Positions 24,923-34,411 of a stretch of DNA of 64,000 bases are shown here, piece after piece. The translations under genes and the position numbers were made by a program. The stretch covers positions 1 to 64,000 of the forward strand of contig DAHXOT010000003.1 of NCBI GenBank assembly GCA_027364735.1, in the 5' to 3' direction. The notes under the pieces are model-generated. The model was not told where the DNA came from and searched no databases. It saw nothing but the letters and a program-made list of their open reading frames with translations. Positions within the stretch are counted from its first letter, which is position 1; each line of letters begins with the position of its first letter. The stretch is from Hydrotalea sp. Lineage in GTDB: Bacteria > Bacteroidota > Bacteroidia > Chitinophagales > Chitinophagaceae.

Positions 24923-26869
24923 ATGATTGCCATGTCTTACCCATATCAAATTAAAAGCTACGAGCAGTACCAAAAAGAGTATCAACGCAGTATTGAAGAT
25001 CCTGCTGATTTTTGGAGCGAGATTGCCCAAAATTTTACTTGGAAAAAAAAGTGGCATACTACCCTAAATTGGAACTTTAAAGAACCCAAGGTTGAATGGT
25101 TTAAAGGTGCTAAGCTGAATATAACAGAAAATTGTTTGGACCGATTTCTTGAAAAAAGTGGCGATATCCCTGCAATAATTTGGGAACCAAATGACCCTGA
25201 AGAACATCATCGCATACTTACGTATAAAAAATTATACGAAAAAGTTTGCCAATTTGCGCATGTATTAAAAAATAATGGAATAAAAAAAGGTGATAGAGTT
25301 TGCATTTATATGGGAATGATTCCTGAATTGGCTATTGCTGTTTTGGCATGTGCAAGAATTGGAGCAATTCATTCTGTAATTTTTGGTGGATTTTCTGCTC
25401 AAAGCATATCAGATAGGTTATTTGATGCCCAAGCAGAATTTATAGTTACTTGCGATGGTGCGTATCGAGGGCAAAAAGATATTCCGCTTAAAAGCGTTAT
25501 TGATGATGCACTTATTGGCAATAGAACTGTAAAAAAAGTAATTGTTTCAACACGTACCAGAACTGCAGTTTCTATGATTAAGGGTAGAGATGTTTGGTGG
25601 GAAGATGAAATTAAAAAGGTTGAAACAATGGGGGTAACAGATTTTCCGGCAGAAAAAATGGATGCAGAGGACCCTTTATTTATTTTATATACTTCGGGTT
25701 CTACCGGCAAACCTAAAGGGGTAGTACATAGTTGCGCAGGTTATATGATTTATTCCAATTATACTTTTATTAATGTATTTCAATATCAACCGGGCGATAT
25801 TCATTTTTGTACTGCCGATATTGGTTGGATTACAGGGCATAGCTATATTTTATATGGCCCATTAAGTGCCGGTGCTACAACTTTAATGTTCGAAGGGGTT
25901 CCCACTTGGCCCGATGCCGGCAGATTTTGGGATATTGTTGATAAGTACAGGGTAAATATTTTATATACAGCACCAACCGCTATTAGAAGCTTAATGGGAT
26001 TTGGTTTAGGCCCGGTTCATGGCCACGATTTAAGTAGTTTGAAAGTATTAGGTACAGTAGGTGAGCCTATTAATGAGGAAGCATGGCATTGGTACAACGA
26101 GCATATCGGAAAGAAAAAATGTCCTATTGTTGATACATGGTGGCAAACAGAAACAGGTGGTATTTTAATTTCTAATCTAGCAGGTATAACTCCTGCAAAA
26201 GCCAGTTGGGCTACACTTCCATTGCCAGGCGTACAACCAATTTTGGTAGATGATCAAGGCCATGAAATTATAGAAAAAGAAGATGGATTATATAAAGGAA
26301 ATCTTTGTATAAAACACCCTTGGCCAGCTACTATCCGAACTACTTATGGCGATCATGAAAGATGCCGAACTAACTATTTTGCTACTTACGAGAATTTATA
26401 TTTTACTGGAGATGGGGCACTAAAAGATGAGAATGGATTTTATAGAATTACAGGTCGTGTAGATGATGTATTGAATGTTAGTGGGCATAGAATTGGAACC
26501 GCCGAAGTTGAAAACGCTATTAATATGCATTCGGGTGTGGTAGAAAGTGCTGTAGTTGGGTATCCGCACGATATAAAAGGGCAAGGTATCTACGCCTATG
26601 TTATTTATCAAGGCTCTCATCAGCAAAATTCTCATGGCACTGCCGATTTAATTAGAAAAGATATTTTACAAACTGTAACAAGAATTATAGGTCCAATTGC
26701 TAAGCCTGATAAGATTCAGTTTGTAAGTGGATTGCCTAAAACAAGAAGTGGAAAAATTATGCGTAGAATTTTACGTAAAATAGCTGAAGGTGAAATTGAT
26801 AATTTAGGCGATACAACTACCTTACTCGATCCGAATGTTGTGGATGAAATTAAAAATGGGAAACTATAA
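24923..26869 (+). CDS. acs: Acetyl-CoA synthetase (Acs)
   Basis: Acs converts acetate, ATP and CoA to acetyl-CoA through acetyl-AMP in the cytoplasm. The 648-residue protein has the ACAS N-terminal domain, YTSGSTGKPKG, the acetate-pocket motif V-D-T-W-W-Q-T-E-T-G-G and YFTGDGA. The C-terminal PKTRSGKIMRR carries the conserved lysine (K611) that is acetylated by Pat-type enzymes in other bacteria. ATG 24923 or 24932 may be used. It is divergent from the zinc-ribbon/HTH gene, and the receiver-fused second synthetase lies 7 kb away in the same locus. The D-T-W-W-Q-T-E-T-G-G pocket identifies this copy as the true acetate enzyme. Confidence 0.97.
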   Translation: MIAMSYPYQIKSYEQYQKEYQRSIEDPADFWSEIAQNFTWKKKWHTTLNWNFKEPKVEWFKGAKLNITENCLDRFLEKSGDIPAIIWEPNDPEEHHRILTYKKLYEKVCQFAHVLKNNGIKKGDRVCIYMGMIPELAIAVLACARIGAIHSVIFGGFSAQSISDRLFDAQAEFIVTCDGAYRGQKDIPLKSVIDDALIGNRTVKKVIVSTRTRTAVSMIKGRDVWWEDEIKKVETMGVTDFPAEKMDAEDPLFILYTSGSTGKPKGVVHSCAGYMIYSNYTFINVFQYQPGDIHFCTADIGWITGHSYILYGPLSAGATTLMFEGVPTWPDAGRFWDIVDKYRVNILYTAPTAIRSLMGFGLGPVHGHDLSSLKVLGTVGEPINEEAWHWYNEHIGKKKCPIVDTWWQTETGGILISNLAGITPAKASWATLPLPGVQPILVDDQGHEIIEKEDGLYKGNLCIKHPWPATIRTTYGDHERCRTNYFATYENLYFTGDGALKDENGFYRITGRVDDVLNVSGHRIGTAEVENAINMHSGVVESAVVGYPHDIKGQGIYAYVIYQGSHQQNSHGTADLIRKDILQTVTRIIGPIAKPDKIQFVSGLPKTRSGKIMRRILRKIAEGEIDNLGDTTTLLDPNVVDEIKNGKL

Positions 26870-26958
26870 AATGCTATCTTATAAATAGGCCATTTATTAC
26901 AAATAAAATAGTAGAAAATTGTGTTGCATACCGCTTAAGTTTATAGCATCTTTACATA

Positions 26959-28032
26959 ATGGATAATGGAAAATATAAAATTGTTCAAATTATAGATACA
27001 CTTGAGCCGGGTGGTGCAGAACGAGTGTTAATTACCATAGCAAATATTTTATTTTCGAAAGGGCATCAGGTTGCAGTAATTACTACTTTGCATGAAGGGA
27101 AATTGGCTAATGAACTTTGCGAAGGAATAACACTGAAGGTATTAAACAGAAAATCGAAATGGAATTTAGCGGATATGAAAAAATTAATTGAATGGTGTCA
27201 ATCATTCGATATTATTCATGTTCATTCTACCCATAATTTGCGTTATCTTTTTCTAGCTTCAATCATTTTTGGATTACATAAAAAAATATTTTTCCATCAT
27301 CATTTTGGAAATATTGAAATAGATCAATCTGTTAAATGGACTGAAAAATGGATTTTGCCTAAAACAATTGTTATTGCAGTATCGAGAAAAATTTATGAAT
27401 GGACGATTGATAAAATAAAAATGAATAAACAGCATGTTTATTTACTTCCCAATATTATGCAAAAGCAATTATCGGGTTTTGGGTTGCATCAACAATCAAG
27501 CGAATTGCAAATAGTTTTGGTTGCTAATTTTAGAGCTGCAAAAAATATTGAGTTTGCGGTTGATTTAATGCATCAACTAATTCAACAACAAAAAGCACAT
27601 TTAACTATTGTAGGTCAAGTTGCCGATGAAAATTATTGTAATAATATTCAATCGAAAATTGAAGAACTATCCTTAACCAATTATATTACCATTGTGCATA
27701 ATTGCACCAACGTTAGTGCAATGTTACATCAGTTCGATTTAGCCATTCATACTGCCACTTCGGAAAGTGGGCCATTGGTTTTAATTGAATATATGGCAGC
27801 CGGTTTACCTTTTCTTACATACAAAACAGGCGAAGTTGTGTATCAAATAGAAAATGATTTAAGCGAATGTATTATTGATGAATTTGAAATAAGTGCTTGG
27901 ATACGTCAAATTAATCGTTTGCTGCAAATTAATAGAGATGAATTTTGTAATAAATTGCAACATGAATACACAAGCTTATATTCGGAAGATGCCTATTATA
28001 AAGCATTAATAGCCATTTATTCAACCATCTAA
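26959..28032 (+). CDS. Glycosyltransferase family 4 protein
   Basis: A 357-residue GT-B glycosyltransferase. The N-terminal D-T-L-E-P-G-G-A-E-R-V motif is the typical acceptor-side loop. The C-terminal Rossmann domain has VANFRAAKN and the E-S-G-P-L-V-L-I-E-Y-M-A-A-G-L-P segment, which corresponds to the EX7E nucleotide-sugar site of GT4 enzymes. It has no membrane segments. It stands alone between acs and the convergent OPT transporter, so no polysaccharide cluster helps to define the sugar or acceptor. Confidence 0.88.
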   Translation: MDNGKYKIVQIIDTLEPGGAERVLITIANILFSKGHQVAVITTLHEGKLANELCEGITLKVLNRKSKWNLADMKKLIEWCQSFDIIHVHSTHNLRYLFLASIIFGLHKKIFFHHHFGNIEIDQSVKWTEKWILPKTIVIAVSRKIYEWTIDKIKMNKQHVYLLPNIMQKQLSGFGLHQQSSELQIVLVANFRAAKNIEFAVDLMHQLIQQQKAHLTIVGQVADENYCNNIQSKIEELSLTNYITIVHNCTNVSAMLHQFDLAIHTATSESGPLVLIEYMAAGLPFLTYKTGEVVYQIENDLSECIIDEFEISAWIRQINRLLQINRDEFCNKLQHEYTSLYSEDAYYKALIAIYSTI

Positions 28033-28081
28033 AAGTTGTGTGCCTGATAAATAATTATTAGCAATAAAGTTGAGGGTTGAA

Positions 28082-30118
28082 TTAATTTTTCTTTAAAGCT
28101 ATTTTATACAATACCAATCCCATCAAAGCAAAAAAGCCAAAACCCAATATATAAAAACCTGTTTCGCCTATAGTTGCCGATAAGGCATGTTCTATACTCA
28201 GTTTTTGTAAAAAAGAATTTATACTATCGCTTGCCGATAAAAATGCAACTACCACACCGGCAACTGCACCGCCAGCAACTAAGCCTGTTGCATATAAATT
28301 CCCATTACCTAAATCTTCTTCTTCAAGTTCTTGGCTTTTAGCTTTTTTTCTCCAATCAACCAATCCTCTAATAGCACCACCAATAAATATTGGAAATGTG
28401 GTGCTTAAGGGTAAATAAATACCAATTGCAAAACTTAGTGCATTAATGCCGCAAAGTTCCATTACTATAGCAATAGCGACACCAACTAATACAAATTGCC
28501 AATCGAGGTTAAATGATAAAATTCCTTTTACTAATGTTGCCATTAATGTACCCTGTGGAGCAGGATATTTATCGGTACCAATTGCATGATGAATACCTTG
28601 TGCTAACATGTCTTGTGTAGGTTTATCTAATACCTGAACGGTTGCGCCAATAGCCAATGAGGAAACTATCACACCAACAAATAAGGCAATTTGTTGGTAT
28701 TTTGGAGTAGCACCTACCAAATAACCTGTTTTCAAATCTTGTGAAGTTGCTCCGGCATTGGCTGCGGCAATGCAAATCATTCCGCCAACTACTAATGCCA
28801 TTGGTTCGTATATTTTTCCTGTCCATCCAACGGCAATAAATACCAAACATGTTCCCATTAAAGTTGCAATAGTCATTCCGCTAATTGGGTTATTAGAAGA
28901 ACCAATTAAACCAACAATTCTAGAAGAAACTGTTACAAAAAATGCCCCGAAAACAACTACTAAAATGCCTAAGATTAGTTTGCTAAAAATAGAATTTCCC
29001 GGAACTTGAGGAAGTATGGTCATTAATAGAATCAAAGCAATACTGCCAATTCCAACTATTTTAATAGATAAATCTTTTTCGGTTCGTAAAGTAACAGTTG
29101 ATTCTGTTGAGTTATTCTTTAAAGAGCCAATACTTCCTTTAAAAGAAGAAATGATTGTTGGTATGGTTTTAAATAAAGTAATAAATCCGCCGGCGGCTAC
29201 AGCACCAGCACCAATTTGTCGAATATATGCTCGGTAAATAGCAATGGAATAGTCGCCAAAACTATGTGTTACTGCATTCCAATTACCCGGACCGCCATTT
29301 TTATCCATTCCATTTAAGTAACCCAATTTTACTAATTGTTGAGCAATAATATCTGCGGGTACTACCGAAGCCAATAGTGGCGTAAATACAAACCAGCTTA
29401 ATACACTTCCGGCAACTAAAATGCCACCAATTTTAGGACCAATAATATATCCAACTCCCATGTATTCAGGTGTAATTTCTCCACTAATTTTTGCCGAAGG
29501 GAAAAATTTATTTGCCTGTTTGGTCATAAATTCAGGCGTTTCGGCAATTACATGAAATATTTTTTGCAGTAAAGCATATAAAAAAGCAAAACCCAATCCC
29601 TGAAAGGCTGTTTTAGAAAAATCGCCTCCTTTTTCTCCCGCTTTTAAAACGCTTCCGCAAGCAGTTCCTTCAGGATAAGGCAATACGCCATGTTCTTTTA
29701 CAATTAAAGATCGGCGTAAAGGAATCATCATTAATGTGCCTAAAATACCACCAAAAATGGAGAGGGTTAAAATGGTAAAATAGTTAAAGAAGTTGGCATA
29801 CGATGGGTCGCTTAGAAATAAAAATCCGGGTAATGTAAATACTACACCTGCCGCAATGCTTTCGCCGGCAGAGCCTGTTGTTTGAATAATATTATTTTCG
29901 AGAATAGTTGTTTTTAAAAATTTTCTTCCCAAGGTAATGGCTATAACTGCAATTGGGATGGAAGCAGAAACGGTTAATCCTGCTTTTAGTGCAAGATATA
30001 CGGTAGCAGCACCAAAAATAATTCCGAATAAACTTCCAAATAAAATAGATTTTACTGTAAGTTCTTTAACGGAAGATTCTGGGGCAATAAAGGGTTTGAA
30101 GATTTTTTTATCGGACAT
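28082..30118 (-). CDS. OPT family oligopeptide transporter
   Basis: A 678-residue polytopic membrane protein with about 15-16 helices. The N-terminal cytoplasmic tail is followed by ELTVKSILFGSLFGIIFGA, a helix pair common to prokaryotic OPT proteins, and by Y-P-E-G-T-A-C-G, an OPT signature. Members move small peptides, amino-acid derivatives or metal chelates with protons. It is divergent from a POT-family peptide transporter, with 96 bases between them. This pairing suggests peptide uptake as a nutrient theme, matching the S46 dipeptidyl-peptidase elsewhere in the window. Confidence 0.92.
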   Translation of the reverse strand: MSDKKIFKPFIAPESSVKELTVKSILFGSLFGIIFGAATVYLALKAGLTVSASIPIAVIAITLGRKFLKTTILENNIIQTTGSAGESIAAGVVFTLPGFLFLSDPSYANFFNYFTILTLSIFGGILGTLMMIPLRRSLIVKEHGVLPYPEGTACGSVLKAGEKGGDFSKTAFQGLGFAFLYALLQKIFHVIAETPEFMTKQANKFFPSAKISGEITPEYMGVGYIIGPKIGGILVAGSVLSWFVFTPLLASVVPADIIAQQLVKLGYLNGMDKNGGPGNWNAVTHSFGDYSIAIYRAYIRQIGAGAVAAGGFITLFKTIPTIISSFKGSIGSLKNNSTESTVTLRTEKDLSIKIVGIGSIALILLMTILPQVPGNSIFSKLILGILVVVFGAFFVTVSSRIVGLIGSSNNPISGMTIATLMGTCLVFIAVGWTGKIYEPMALVVGGMICIAAANAGATSQDLKTGYLVGATPKYQQIALFVGVIVSSLAIGATVQVLDKPTQDMLAQGIHHAIGTDKYPAPQGTLMATLVKGILSFNLDWQFVLVGVAIAIVMELCGINALSFAIGIYLPLSTTFPIFIGGAIRGLVDWRKKAKSQELEEEDLGNGNLYATGLVAGGAVAGVVVAFLSASDSINSFLQKLSIEHALSATIGETGFYILGFGFFALMGLVLYKIALKKN

Positions 30119-30132
30119 GGCAGCAATTTTTT

Positions 30133-30163
30133 ACAAGATAACTTGATGAAATTTAGTTGCAAA
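30133..30163 (-). promoter_or_regulatory. Near-consensus promoter of the OPT transporter gene
   Basis: On the minus strand TTTG (30160-30163) and TATCTTGT (30133-30140) are separated by exactly 19 bases. This is the TTTG-N19-TAnnTTTG arrangement of Bacteroidota with one mismatch. It lies about 15 bases before ATG 30118. Confidence 0.6.
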
Positions 30164-30187
30164 AATATTTTCAGAACTATTTTCTAA

Positions 30188-30195
30188 TATCTTTA
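30188..30195 (+). promoter_or_regulatory. Possible -7 element of the POT transporter gene
   Basis: TATCTTTA differs from TAnnTTTG at the last base and lies 20 bases before ATG 30215. No good -33 box is seen. With the OPT promoter it would form a divergent pair. Confidence 0.35.
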
Positions 30196-30214
30196 AAATT
30201 CTAAATTCACATTT

Positions 30215-31642
30215 ATGAATGATAACACCGAAACGATTGTAAAGCCCAAAATGCCCAAAGCTGTTCCATTTATTATTGGAAACGAAGCAGCAGAGAGGTT
30301 TAGTTTTTATGGAATACGCTCTATTTTAGCAACTTTTTTGGTTGCCCAATTTTTTAATCCAACGCACAATCCTTCGCTTACCGCAATAGCCGAGGCACAA
30401 AGCAACGAACAAACACACATATTTGTTTCTTTGGCTTATATAATGCCTTTATTAGGAGGTATTTTAGCAGATTGGTTTTTAGGAAAATATTTTGTAATAT
30501 TTTATGTATCTATATTGTATTCAATTGGTAATTTGATACTTGCATTATCTACGCATAACCTAAATTTATTTACAGTTGGGTTGGTGGTAATTGCTGTTTC
30601 TGCGGGCGGAATTAAATCTTGCGTATCGGCCAATGTAGGAGATCAATTCGATAAATCTAATCAAAGCTTAATGAGTAAAGTATATGGTTGGTTTTATTTT
30701 AGTATTAATGCCGGTTCAGTTTTTTCTACTATGCTCATTCCTATTTTATATAATAAATATGGGGCGCCCATCGCATTTGGATTGCCCGGCATATTAATGT
30801 GTTTAGCAACAATTATATTTTGGTCGGGAAGAAAAAAATATGTTAGAGTTCCGCCATCAGGAGTAAAAAAAGAAAACTTCTTTTTTATAACCATTACTTT
30901 TATTGCAAAATCTTTTTCGAACAGAAATGGGAAAACCGTTTGGGAAGCCGTAGCTGAAAAATATTCGGCAGAAGCTATTGATGGCGTACGTGCAGTGTAT
31001 AGGGTTTTAATGGTGTTTGCATTCATTCCTATTTTTTGGGCTATGTGGGATCAAAACCTTTCTGAGTGGGTATTGCAAGCAACAAAGCTCGATTTAAATA
31101 TTTTTGGGTACACTTTTTTGCCCGAACAAATTCAAACAGTAAATCCATTGTTTCTTTTAACATTAATTCCGGTATTTACTTATGGTGTATATCCTTTCTT
31201 TGAAAAATTAGGAATAAAATGTTCGCCATTAAGAAAAATTGGTGCAGGATTATTTTTAACCGGAGTTTCCTTTACAATTATTGCTTTCCTTCAAACAAAG
31301 GTTGATAATGGTCTTCATCCTTCTATATGGTGGCAAATATTAGCTTATTTAATATTGTCTGCTGCAGAGGTTTTGGTTTCTATTACAGGGTTAGAATATG
31401 CGTATACACAATCGCCAAAGTCTATGAAAAGTACTATGAGTGCTATTTGGCTTTTAACTGTTGCAGTTGGTAACTTATTTACTGCATTTGTTAATAATAG
31501 TATTGCCGGAAAGGGCGTTTTTTCTAAGTTTATTGGAGCTGATTATTATTGGCTTTTTGTTGCTATTTTGAGCGGATTTCTTGTGTTGTATGTTTTAATT
31601 TCAAAAAAATTACCCGAAAAAAGCTATGTAGTTGAGAAGTAG
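30215..31642 (+). CDS. POT/PTR2 family proton-dependent peptide transporter
   Basis: A 475-residue MFS carrier for di- and tripeptides. The first helix has the POT signature E-A-A-E-R-F-S-F-Y-G (the ExxERFxxYG proton-coupling motif), and PLLGGILADWFLGK follows in the loop 2 region. About 12-14 helices are predicted. It is divergent from the OPT gene and is followed by a strong terminator (31674-31708) before purD. Confidence 0.94.
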   Translation: MNDNTETIVKPKMPKAVPFIIGNEAAERFSFYGIRSILATFLVAQFFNPTHNPSLTAIAEAQSNEQTHIFVSLAYIMPLLGGILADWFLGKYFVIFYVSILYSIGNLILALSTHNLNLFTVGLVVIAVSAGGIKSCVSANVGDQFDKSNQSLMSKVYGWFYFSINAGSVFSTMLIPILYNKYGAPIAFGLPGILMCLATIIFWSGRKKYVRVPPSGVKKENFFFITITFIAKSFSNRNGKTVWEAVAEKYSAEAIDGVRAVYRVLMVFAFIPIFWAMWDQNLSEWVLQATKLDLNIFGYTFLPEQIQTVNPLFLLTLIPVFTYGVYPFFEKLGIKCSPLRKIGAGLFLTGVSFTIIAFLQTKVDNGLHPSIWWQILAYLILSAAEVLVSITGLEYAYTQSPKSMKSTMSAIWLLTVAVGNLFTAFVNNSIAGKGVFSKFIGADYYWLFVAILSGFLVLYVLISKKLPEKSYVVEK

Positions 31643-31673
31643 CAAATCAATAAATTGATTGAACTTATTGTAG

Positions 31674-31708
31674 AAAAGAGCATTCCATATTGAGTGCTCT
31701 TTTTTGTT
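31674..31708 (+). terminator. Intrinsic terminator after the POT gene
   Basis: Arms 31674-31685 and 31692-31703 form a 12-bp stem with one G-U pair and a 6-base loop. The right arm ends in T-rich sequence (TTTTTTG). It lies 31 bases after the stop and 61 bases before purD. Confidence 0.85.
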
Positions 31709-31764
31709 GGTAATAACTATCAGAATTGTACTTTCGCTTTTCTTTAAAATTAATTTACTACTTC

Positions 31765-33051
31765 ATGAATATTTTATTATTAGGCAGTGGTGGCCGTGAG
31801 CATGCATTGGCGTGGAAAATGTCAAAAAGCCAACATTGCGATCAATTATTTATTGCTCCGGGCAATACCGGAACCGCCTTACACGGTACCAATATTAATA
31901 TAGCTGTAAACGATTTTGAGGCACAGAAAAAATTCTGTATCGAAAAACAAATAAATATAGTGGTGGTGGGTCCCGAAGAACCTTTAGTAAATGGCGTATA
32001 CGATTTTTTTAAGAAGGATAATTCTTTAAAAAATATAATTGTAGTTGGTCCCTCCAAAGAAGCAGCACAATTAGAAGGAAGTAAAGCTTTCTCGAAAAAA
32101 TTTATGCAATGGCACAATATCCCAACTGCTGCCTATGCAGAGTTTACTAAAGATACTTTTGAAGAAGGGAAAAAATATATAACCCAACATAGTTTGCCCA
32201 TTGTTTTAAAAGCCGATGGATTAGCCGCAGGTAAAGGAGTTGTTATTTGCAACAATCACAACGAAGCATTGCAGGCATTTGAAGAAATGATCATCAACAA
32301 ACAATTTGGCGATGCCAGTAGCAAAGTAGTTATTGAAGAATTTCTTTCAGGTATTGAGGTAAGTGTATTTGTGTTAACAGATGGAAAAGAGTATCAAATT
32401 ATTGGTCATGCAAAAGATTATAAACGAATTGGAGAAGGCGATACCGGCTTAAACACAGGCGGAATGGGCTGTGTTACACCTATACCTTTTGTTGATGATT
32501 TGTTTATGCAAAAAGTGGAAGAAAAAATTATTAAACCAACTATAAATGGGTTGGCAAAAGAGAATTTAGAATATTATGGCTTTATCTTTTTTGGGTTAAT
32601 TAATGTAAATAGTGAACCACTGGTTATAGAATATAATTGCAGAATGGGAGATCCGGAAACAGAAGTAGTAATGCCCCGATTGAATACAGATATTGTTGCA
32701 TTATTTGCAGCCATGGATAACGGCACTTTAGCAGATGCGAATATTTCATTTAACGATGCAAGTTTTGCAACAGTGGTTGCGGTTAGTGGCGGATATCCTG
32801 GCGAGTATATAAAAAATAAATTAATTAGTGGATTGCAAACTGAACAATTAAACAAAAACGCAATAGTTTTTCATGCAGGTACCAAGCAAGCAGAGCAGGG
32901 TATTGTAACAAATGGAGGAAGAGTATTGGCAGTTACTGCATCGGGTAAAAATATTAAAGAAGCGGTGATAATATCAAAAGAAATATTAAATAACATTTCA
33001 TTTGAAGGAATGTATTTTAGAAAAGATATTGGTTACGAATTTGAAAGTTAG
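31765..33051 (+). CDS. purD: Phosphoribosylamine-glycine ligase (PurD)
   Basis: PurD is the ATP-grasp enzyme that joins glycine to 5-phosphoribosylamine in purine synthesis. The 428-residue protein begins with L-L-L-G-S-G-G-R-E-H-A-L, the family N-terminus. It then shows VVVGPEEPLVNG, the ATP-grasp segment VLKADGLAAGKGV and the metal-binding N-C-R-M-G-D-P-E-T-E. An upstream TTG at 31726 is in frame, but ATG 31765 starts exactly at the conserved region. It lies between a terminator and the mre cluster and appears to be a single-gene unit. Confidence 0.97.
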   Translation: MNILLLGSGGREHALAWKMSKSQHCDQLFIAPGNTGTALHGTNINIAVNDFEAQKKFCIEKQINIVVVGPEEPLVNGVYDFFKKDNSLKNIIVVGPSKEAAQLEGSKAFSKKFMQWHNIPTAAYAEFTKDTFEEGKKYITQHSLPIVLKADGLAAGKGVVICNNHNEALQAFEEMIINKQFGDASSKVVIEEFLSGIEVSVFVLTDGKEYQIIGHAKDYKRIGEGDTGLNTGGMGCVTPIPFVDDLFMQKVEEKIIKPTINGLAKENLEYYGFIFFGLINVNSEPLVIEYNCRMGDPETEVVMPRLNTDIVALFAAMDNGTLADANISFNDASFATVVAVSGGYPGEYIKNKLISGLQTEQLNKNAIVFHAGTKQAEQGIVTNGGRVLAVTASGKNIKEAVIISKEILNNISFEGMYFRKDIGYEFES

Positions 33052-33304
33052 CCGAAAATAATTGCGTAATAAATAAACAGAATAAGCTGCTTACAAATCC
33101 AAAATACACACATTACAATAGCGATATTAAAATATATGCAGGATTAATTTTCTAACTTAAAAATTTACTATTGCCGATTTTATAGTCATTAAACTTACAC
33201 AATTGGTGCAAATGCCCGAAAAATAAGGGTTTACGCACTTGTTATTTCCATTAATTTCATACACCTTTGCAGGCAATTAGCTTAAATAAAGATATTTTTT
33301 ATAT
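33052..33304. other. Intergenic region before mreB
   Basis: The 253 bases between purD and mreB are the longest gene-free stretch between two complete genes here. I see no ORF, tRNA or strong hairpin. The only signal is a promoter-like pair: TTG near 33239, then about 20 bases, then CACCTTTG at 33262-33269 (one mismatch from TAnnTTTG), about 36 bases before ATG 33305. Confidence 0.5.
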
Positions 33305-34330
33305 ATGGGAATGTTTAACTTTTTTACACAGGAAATTGCAATGGACTTGGGCACTGCTAATACACTTATCATTCATAACGATGAAATTGTAGTAAATGAA
33401 CCCAGTATTGTAGCACTCAACCGTAATAATCCAAAAGAAGTGTTAGCCGTAGGCAAAAAAGCTTTGCTGATGCACGAAAAAACACATGAAAGTATTAGAA
33501 CGGTAAGGCCATTAAAAGATGGAGTAATCGCCGATTTTAACGCTGCGGAATTAATGATTAGAGGAATGATTAAAATGATTTATCCTAAAAAACCATTAAT
33601 TGCACCCAGTTGGAGAATGGTAATTTGTATTCCTTCTTCCATAACCGAAGTTGAAAAACGTGCCGTAAGAGATAGTGCCGAACAAGCCGGAGCTAAGGAA
33701 GTATACATGATTCACGAGCCAATGGCCGCCGCTTTGGGAATAGGAATTGATGTTGAAGAACCTGTAGGAAACATGATTATTGATATTGGTGGAGGAACAA
33801 CAGGTATTACCGTTATAGCATTAGCAGGAATTGTTTGCGACCAAAGTATTCGTATTGCCGGCGATGAATTTACAGCAGATATTATGGAGGCATTACGCCG
33901 ATACCATAGCTTATTAATTGGCGAACGTACGGCCGAACAAATAAAAATTCAAGTAGGTGCTGCCATGAAAGATTTAGATAACCCACCGGATGATTTGCCG
34001 GTTAATGGACGTGATTTGGTTACGGGTATTCCTAAACAAATTATGGTAAGCTATCAAGAAATAGCAGAAGCATTGGATAAAAGTATTTTTAAAATAGAAG
34101 AAGCTATTTTAAAGGCTTTAGAAACTACACCACCCGAATTGGCTGCCGATATTTACAGAAGAGGCTTGTATTTAACCGGTGGCGGTGCTTTGTTGCGTGG
34201 ATTAGATAAACGATTGGGTGCAAAAATTAAATTGCCCGTTCACATAGCAGATGATCCTTTAAAAAGTGTAGTAAGGGGAACCGGTTTAGCACTTAAAAAT
34301 TATCAACATTATCCGTTTATTATGCGATAA
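33305..34330 (+). CDS. mreB: Rod-shape determining protein MreB
   Basis: MreB is the bacterial actin that assembles under the inner membrane and guides the elongasome. The 341-residue protein has the phosphate-1 loop A-M-D-L-G-T-A-N-T-L, the catalytic E-P-M-A-A-A-L-G-I-G-I, the phosphate-2 motif D-I-G-G-G-T-T and the adenosine motif L-T-G-G-G-A-L-L. It has the short amphipathic N-terminus used for membrane contact. It heads mreB-mreC-mreD-mrdA-rodA, all on the plus strand. A further promoter-like element lies in the mreB-mreC gap. Confidence 0.97.
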   Translation: MGMFNFFTQEIAMDLGTANTLIIHNDEIVVNEPSIVALNRNNPKEVLAVGKKALLMHEKTHESIRTVRPLKDGVIADFNAAELMIRGMIKMIYPKKPLIAPSWRMVICIPSSITEVEKRAVRDSAEQAGAKEVYMIHEPMAAALGIGIDVEEPVGNMIIDIGGGTTGITVIALAGIVCDQSIRIAGDEFTADIMEALRRYHSLLIGERTAEQIKIQVGAAMKDLDNPPDDLPVNGRDLVTGIPKQIMVSYQEIAEALDKSIFKIEEAILKALETTPPELAADIYRRGLYLTGGGALLRGLDKRLGAKIKLPVHIADDPLKSVVRGTGLALKNYQHYPFIMR

Positions 34331-34366
34331 TAAAAATCTTACAACACAATCTATCATTACTTATAC

Positions 34367-34374
34367 TAACTTTG
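34367..34374 (+). promoter_or_regulatory. -7 element between mreB and mreC
   Basis: TAACTTTG is an exact TAnnTTTG match, 45 bases before the mreC ATG. It would allow mreC onwards to be transcribed independently of mreB. The -33 region is not recognisable. Confidence 0.45.
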
Positions 34375-34411
34375 AAAAGTACCTTTATAGATTTTTCTTT
34401 TAGTTTTTTGA

